NCBI GenBank assembly: GCA_002305165.1
Contig: DBQI01000030.1
Coordinates: 1 to 64,000 of the forward strand
DNA from: Armatimonadetes bacterium UBA1398
GTDB taxonomy: Bacteria; Armatimonadota; Zipacnadia; UBA1398
Length of the DNA: 64,000 bases
Direction of reading: 5' to 3'
Below, piece after piece: positions 59,998-64,000 of this stretch (position 1 is the stretch's first letter; every line of letters begins with the position of its first letter). The translations under genes were made by a program, and so were the position numbers. The notes beneath the pieces are model-generated. The model was not told where the DNA came from. It did not search any database and saw only the letters and a program-made list of their open reading frames with translations.

Positions 59998-61599
59998 ATG
60001 GCAATGATAACAAGCTCGACTGCAAAGGCACTGTTCGTGATCGCGATCATGCTAGCACTGACGACAACGGCGGTCGCGGGCGACCTCGACGCGCTGGCTC
60101 GGCCGCACGAGGGTCGCAGTATGCGAGCCACCTCGACGGCCGTAGGGCCGGATGGGCACTACGCGCACTCGAACGGGGACAACTCGAATGTGGCGCCCGG
60201 TCAGACCAAGGTAGTGCTGGACGCGGAAGGGCCCGGCATGGTCACCCACATTTGGTTCACCTTCCTGGGTCCGGAGAAGCATCCGTGGGCGCCGAACGGC
60301 TCGGCGAACCACCAGGAGATGTTGCTGCGGATCTACTACGACGGCAACGAGCGGCCGGGGGTCGAGGCCCCTCTGGGCGACTTTTTCGCCAACTCCTTCG
60401 GCAAGCGCTCCGAGGTCATCAGCGTGCCCGTGGTGGTTGAGGATGCGGACTCCTACAACTGCTTCTGGCGGATGCCCTTCCGGGAGTCATGTCGCATCGA
60501 GATCGTGAACGAGAGTGAGCGGAACATCAGCCTGCTCTACTACAACATCGACTGGATCAAGCTCGACCAGTTGGACGAGGACACGCCTTACTTCTACGCT
60601 CAGTACCGCCAGGAGTACCCCGTCGAGCAGGGCAAGGACTACCTGATCCTCGAGACCGAGGGCAAAGGGCACTATGTGGGCACCGTCTTGTCGGTGCGGA
60701 CACGAAGCCCAGCGTGGTTCGGCGAGGGCGACGAGAAGGTCTACATCGATGGCGAGGAGCGTGCCTCGATCTGGGGCACCGGCACCGAGGACTATTTCCT
60801 GTCGGCCTGGGGACTGAGGACAACCAGCACACCGTACTTCGGCACGCCATACTTCGATCAGTGGGGCATCGTGGGCGGGCACACGAGCGCCTATAGGTGG
60901 CACATCCACGACCCGATCGTGTTCCAGGAGTCCATTCGGTTCACCATCGAGCATATGGGCTGGATCAGTCCCGATGAGAACCCTGACTACGAGAGCCATA
61001 GTTGGAACGAACGCCAGGATGACTTCTCCAGCGTGGCCTTCTGGTACCAGACGGGCCAACCCACCTTCGAGGCCCGGGCTCCCCACGCCAGTGAGCGGAC
61101 CTTGCCGAACCTCGACACGATCGTGATGGCCCGGGATTTCACGGACAGCCAGTACCACGGCGATCACCCGACGGTCATTCAGGAGAACCTCAGTTTCTAC
61201 CCCGACGGGCAGCTCTTCTTCCGCCCTGACTCAACCGAGGATGCGTGGGTGGAGATCCCCTTCACCGTGGAGGAGCGGGAGCCGGTTCGTCTGCTCATCA
61301 AGGGGACGCGAGCGCCCGACTATGGCATCTACCGCGCGTCTCTCAATGGCATCCCCGTGGGCGGCACCCTCGACATGTATGACGAGGACGTTTCCGAGTG
61401 GGAGTGGCACCTTCTGGACTTCTGGCCCGACCCCGGGGAGTACACCTTGCGCCTTGAGTGCACAGGTAAGCGAGACGTCTCGACGGGCTACTTCCTGGGC
61501 GTGGAGTCGGTCCGGCTGCGTGAGCGGCGGCCGAGGGTCAAGGAGTGGGCGCACGACGCGGATAAGGACTGGCGCGAGTCGCCCGTCCTCTACAACTAG
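59998..61599 (+). CDS. Secreted DUF2961 / GH172 glycoside hydrolase
   Basis: A 533-residue exported enzyme (signal LFVIAIMLALTTTAVAG). The DUF2961 core is clear: VTHIWFTFLGPEKH, GDFFANSFG, WRMPFRESCRIEIVN, IWGTGTEDYFLSAWG near 263 and FQESIRFTIEHMGW near 311. The glutamates in the last two motifs correspond to catalytic residues of GH172. GH172 includes D-fructofuranose- and D-arabinofuranose-releasing enzymes. It probably shares a transcript with the sulfatase 29 bases upstream and with glpK 17 bases downstream. Confidence 0.88.
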   Translation: MAMITSSTAKALFVIAIMLALTTTAVAGDLDALARPHEGRSMRATSTAVGPDGHYAHSNGDNSNVAPGQTKVVLDAEGPGMVTHIWFTFLGPEKHPWAPNGSANHQEMLLRIYYDGNERPGVEAPLGDFFANSFGKRSEVISVPVVVEDADSYNCFWRMPFRESCRIEIVNESERNISLLYYNIDWIKLDQLDEDTPYFYAQYRQEYPVEQGKDYLILETEGKGHYVGTVLSVRTRSPAWFGEGDEKVYIDGEERASIWGTGTEDYFLSAWGLRTTSTPYFGTPYFDQWGIVGGHTSAYRWHIHDPIVFQESIRFTIEHMGWISPDENPDYESHSWNERQDDFSSVAFWYQTGQPTFEARAPHASERTLPNLDTIVMARDFTDSQYHGDHPTVIQENLSFYPDGQLFFRPDSTEDAWVEIPFTVEEREPVRLLIKGTRAPDYGIYRASLNGIPVGGTLDMYDEDVSEWEWHLLDFWPDPGEYTLRLECTGKRDVSTGYFLGVESVRLRERRPRVKEWAHDADKDWRESPVLYN

Positions 61600-61616
61600 A
61601 CCTCTAGGAGCGGCCC

Positions 61617-63104
61617 ATGGCGGATCACGTCCTGGCCCTCGACCAGGGAACCACAAGCTCCCGAGCCATCGTTTTCGATGGCTCGGGAGCGATCGTTTCG
61701 GTAGCACAGCGCGAGACGCGCCAGATCTGCCCCCAGCCTGGCTGGGTGGAGCAGGATCCCGAGGAGATCTGGGAGACGCAAATCGAGACGGCGCGCCTGG
61801 CTCTCTCGAAGGCTGGGCTCACGGCGCGTGACGTCGCCTGCATAGGGATCGCTAACCAGCGCGAGACCACCCTCTGTTGGGATCGGCGCACGGGGGAGCC
61901 TCTGGGCAACGCCATCGTGTGGCAGTGCCGGCGAACGGCTCCGGCCTGCGATGATCTGCGCGCCCGCGGGCTGGCCGAGGTCATCCAGGCCAAGACGGGC
62001 CTCGTGGTGGATGCCTACTTCTCGGCCACGAAGCTAGCGTGGATTCTCGACCACAGCCCCGACGCGAGAAGGCGAGCGGCCAGGGGTGAGCTTGCTTTCG
62101 GCACCGTGGACACGTGGCTCCTCTGGCGGCTCACGGGCGGCGGCGTCCACGCGACCGACGTAACGAACGCATCGCGCACGATGCTCTTCGACATCCACCG
62201 CACACGGTGGGACGAAGAGCTGCTGGCGGAGCTCGCTATCCCACCCGAGGCTCTGCCTGCCGTACGACCGTCGAGCGGGGCGTTCGGTGAGACCGGCAAG
62301 GACCTGCTGGGCGCGGCCGTGCCCATCGCAGGCGTCGCCGGCGACCAGCAGGCAGCCCTGTTTGGGCAGTGCTGTCAGCGCGAGGGCATGGCGAAGAACA
62401 CCTACGGCACCGGGTGCTTCCTGCTCATGAATACGGGGAAGCGGCCCGCGGCCTCTCGGAACGGCCTTCTGACCACTATCGCGTGGGATCTGGGCAGTGG
62501 CGTCGAGTACGCCATCGAGGGCAGCGTGTTCGTGGGAGGAGCAGTCATCCAGTGGCTGCGTGATGAGCTTGGCCTGCTCCGCGCCGCTGATGAGTCGGAG
62601 GATCTGGCGCGGAGTGTGCCCGATACGGGCGGCGTCTACGTGGTGCCGGCCTTCGTGGGCCTGGGAGCCCCGTACTGGGACCAGTCCGCGCGGGGGGCCA
62701 TCCTGGGCCTAACGCGGGGCGTCGGGCGCTGTCACATCGTTCGCGCCGCGCTCGAGTCGATCGCGTACCAATCGGCGGATGTGCTCGCGGCCATGAACCG
62801 TGACGCAGCCAGCCCCCTGCGCGAGTTGCGGGTCGATGGAGGCGCCTGCGCCAATAACTTCCTGCTGCAGTTCCAGGCGGACATCGTGGGGGTGCCGGTA
62901 GTACGGCCGCCAGTGATCGAGACCACCGCTCTTGGCGTGGCGTACCTTGCTGGGCTGGCTACCGGCGTGTGGGCGAGCCCCGACGACCTCCCGTCCCGTC
63001 GGCTTGTCGACCGGCGCTTCGAGCCCTCGATGACCGACGAGGAGCGCGAACGGCGGATGTCCGGGTGGCGGCAGGCCGTGGAACGAGTGCGCAGCAGACC
63101 CTAG
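61617..63104 (+). CDS. glpK: Glycerol kinase
   Basis: Phosphorylates glycerol to glycerol 3-phosphate. At 495 residues with complete FGGY signatures: LALDQGTTSSRAIVFDGSG at the N-terminus, WVEQDPEEIWETQIE, ANQRETTLCWDRRTGEP, VAGDQQAALFGQ, NTYGTGCFLLMNTG and DGGACANNFLLQFQADI. ATG at 61617 follows AGGAG. It is the distal gene of the sulfatase-GH172-glpK run, an unusual place for glycerol kinase unless the degraded glycan carries glycerol. A perfect 15-bp inverted repeat lies in its first 25 codons. Confidence 0.95.
   Translation: MADHVLALDQGTTSSRAIVFDGSGAIVSVAQRETRQICPQPGWVEQDPEEIWETQIETARLALSKAGLTARDVACIGIANQRETTLCWDRRTGEPLGNAIVWQCRRTAPACDDLRARGLAEVIQAKTGLVVDAYFSATKLAWILDHSPDARRRAARGELAFGTVDTWLLWRLTGGGVHATDVTNASRTMLFDIHRTRWDEELLAELAIPPEALPAVRPSSGAFGETGKDLLGAAVPIAGVAGDQQAALFGQCCQREGMAKNTYGTGCFLLMNTGKRPAASRNGLLTTIAWDLGSGVEYAIEGSVFVGGAVIQWLRDELGLLRAADESEDLARSVPDTGGVYVVPAFVGLGAPYWDQSARGAILGLTRGVGRCHIVRAALESIAYQSADVLAAMNRDAASPLRELRVDGGACANNFLLQFQADIVGVPVVRPPVIETTALGVAYLAGLATGVWASPDDLPSRRLVDRRFEPSMTDEERERRMSGWRQAVERVRSRP
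61657..61690 (+). repeat. Perfect 15-bp inverted repeat inside the glpK 5' coding region
   Basis: GCTCCCGAGCCATCG (61657-61671) pairs exactly with 61676-61690 around a TTTT loop. It would form a very stable mRNA hairpin about 40 bases after the glpK start codon. It encodes SSRAIVFDGSG, a conserved active-site loop. Confidence 0.85.
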
Positions 63105-63162
63105 TCCACTTGTCGCTGCAGGTGCTCGGGTGACTACGCGGAAGTCAACACGTGTACAGAAC

Positions 63163-63177
63163 CGGGCCTCCGGCCCG
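63163..63177 (+). terminator. Short hairpin after glpK
   Basis: CGGGCC (63163-63168) and GGCCCG (63172-63177) pair around a three-base loop between glpK and the next gene. The stem is short and T-poor. Confidence 0.35.
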
Positions 63178-63213
63178 ATTGGCTTAGGGCCCCGGACGTA
63201 AGGTGGTGCAGGC

Positions 63214-63600
63214 ATGGCTGCTCGCCGGTCAGTGTGGCTATTCGCGCTGTTCGGGCTTGCTCTATGCGTCCTGGCGGGGATGGGCTGCGTGGGATTGGGG
63301 CCGGGGGGCCCCTCTGGCATCAAGGTGCGTCTCGTTCTGGCTCAGTCCACCGTAGAGGTGGGCACTCCAAGTGCGGCGACGGCGACGGTGACCATCGACG
63401 GTCTGCCCAGCGGGGGACGCACCGTCAGCTTCTCCTCCTCCAACCCCCTCGTCGCTACGGTGACGGCGAAGGCCGTGACGAACGCGTCGGGCATCGCAAC
63501 CGCGCCCCTGGTGGCTCTGACGGCAGGCACGACCACGATCACGGCGAGCTACGGTGGGGATTCCGACGATGCCGTCCTGACGGTCGTCCCCGCGGGCTAA
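63214..63600 (+). CDS. Small lipoprotein with bacterial Ig-like domain
   Basis: A 128-residue lipoprotein: signal peptide and lipobox (AGMGC), a short glycine linker, then one Ig-like (Big) domain with VRLVLAQSTVEVGTPSAATA, PSGGRTVSFSSSNPLVATV and a closing TTTITASYGGDSDDAVLTV. A full-length family member normally continues into an enzyme or further Ig modules; here the frame stops at 63600, and a hydrolase-like remnant follows directly. It may therefore be the truncated N-terminal piece of a longer protein. ATG at 63214 has a modest ribosome site. Confidence 0.7.
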   Translation: MAARRSVWLFALFGLALCVLAGMGCVGLGPGGPSGIKVRLVLAQSTVEVGTPSAATATVTIDGLPSGGRTVSFSSSNPLVATVTAKAVTNASGIATAPLVALTAGTTTITASYGGDSDDAVLTVVPAG

Positions 63601-63887
63601 TCCACAGCGGCGGGGCTCGTGTTCATTATCACTCCGTGGGACAGGACTGGCTCGACCAGTACAACGCGGACCACCCCGGCCGCGACAATGTGGCGGTCTT
63701 CGATGTGTTCGACGTGCTGGCCTACCCCGATGATGGCGGTGAGACCGCCAACACTCTCCGCAAGACCTACCGCGCGAATGAGGGGGACTCCCACCCCAAC
63801 GTCGCCGGGACCGTTGCGCTGACCCATGCCTTCGCGACCGGCGCCGGGAACTTGCTCGATGCGGCGTGGGCCGCTTTCAGCGACTGA
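63601..63887 (+). pseudogene. C-terminal remnant of an SGNH/GDSL-type hydrolase
   Basis: Directly after the lipoprotein stop the same frame continues GLVFIITPWDR; a shift to the next frame then gives DWLDQYNADHPGRDNVAVFD and ends with EGDSHPNVAG, the closing Asp-x-His block of SGNH hydrolases. No start codon or catalytic Ser block precedes it. The simplest reading is a gene broken by a stop or frameshift, possibly once joined to the Ig-like lipoprotein. A sequencing error is also possible. Confidence 0.5.
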
Positions 63888-63903
63888 GAGCATGGCGCTT
63901 GGG

Positions 63904-63934
63904 GCCTTCCGCGGCATCGGGTGTCGCGGAAGGC
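63904..63934 (+). terminator. Hairpin after the SGNH remnant
   Basis: A perfect 10-bp stem, GCCTTCCGCG (63904-63913) with CGCGGAAGGC (63925-63934), and an 11-base loop. Confidence 0.5.
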
Positions 63935-63992
63935 AACATTGGCCCCACGTGCGAACTAGGGGTCGTCGATTCCACCCCTCTTGGAGGCTCCA

Positions 63993-64000
63993 ATGGCCGA
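63993..64000 (+). CDS. Start of a gene running off the right edge
   Basis: ATG at 63993 lies five bases after GGAGGCTCCA, a good ribosome site, and opens a frame cut by the window edge. Too short to identify. Confidence 0.35.

Overview
The window is GC-rich, gene-dense bacterial DNA with about 43 protein-coding genes, and I saw no rRNA, tRNA, CRISPR array or transposase. Sec and Tat signal peptides, lipoboxes, a sigma-54-type factor, a TPR histidine kinase, UppP, a membrane pyrophosphatase and many secreted carbohydrate-active enzymes suggest a free-living polysaccharide degrader. The gene content resembles uncultivated Armatimonadota, Planctomycetota-like or Hydrogenedentota/Latescibacterota-like lineages. 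I cannot fix the phylum by eye.

Layout. 1-2.6 kb: three tandem minus-strand genes for PepSY-like secreted proteins, two of them ending in the same C-terminal membrane anchor. 3-11 kb: a large secreted DUF4838 protein, then ribulokinase and a PIG-L deacetylase (minus strand), then a ROK-like protein coupled to an ABC ATPase. 11.7-14.8 kb: a double-length ABC-2 permease and a small protein with an H-box-like helix (minus strand). 14.9-20.7 kb: a signalling block of lipoprotein, divergent sigma-54 factor, lipoprotein, TPR histidine kinase and NtrC-type regulator. 20.9-28.1 kb: a Gly/Arg-rich zinc-ribbon protein, a GH99-like secreted protein, a C45 acyltransferase-like lipoprotein, a TauE/SafE permease, a DUF1080 protein, ApbE and a SUMF1-domain protein. 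28.3-39 kb: a housekeeping and folate stretch (fhs, purA, a D-cysteine desulfhydrase-like enzyme, folP, folK), interrupted by a minus-strand operon (glycosyltransferase, alkaline-phosphatase-like membrane protein, methyltransferase) and a DNA methyltransferase. 39-63 kb: a glycan-degradation region holding GH127, a PQQ-type propeller, a GH146-like/GH29/CBM32 fusion, a GH42-like enzyme, a GH29-like enzyme, a sialate O-acetylesterase, a sulfatase and GH172, plus hppA, uppP and glpK. 63-64 kb: a small Ig-like lipoprotein and a broken SGNH-hydrolase remnant.

How the genes fit together. Exported enzymes could strip acetyl and sulfate groups and release L-arabinose and L-fucose from a complex glycan. 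Ribulokinase would feed the arabinose branch. No sugar transporter, SusC/D pair or isomerase is present, so uptake must be encoded elsewhere.

The most unusual element is the 15.8-20.7 kb block. The sigma-54 homologue keeps its DNA-binding end, but its N-terminal Region I looks arginine-rich instead of Gln/Leu-rich. The adjacent activator carries NAFDGA where the family has GAFTGA, the loop that contacts Region I. This looks like a co-diverged, possibly private sigma-54/activator pair.
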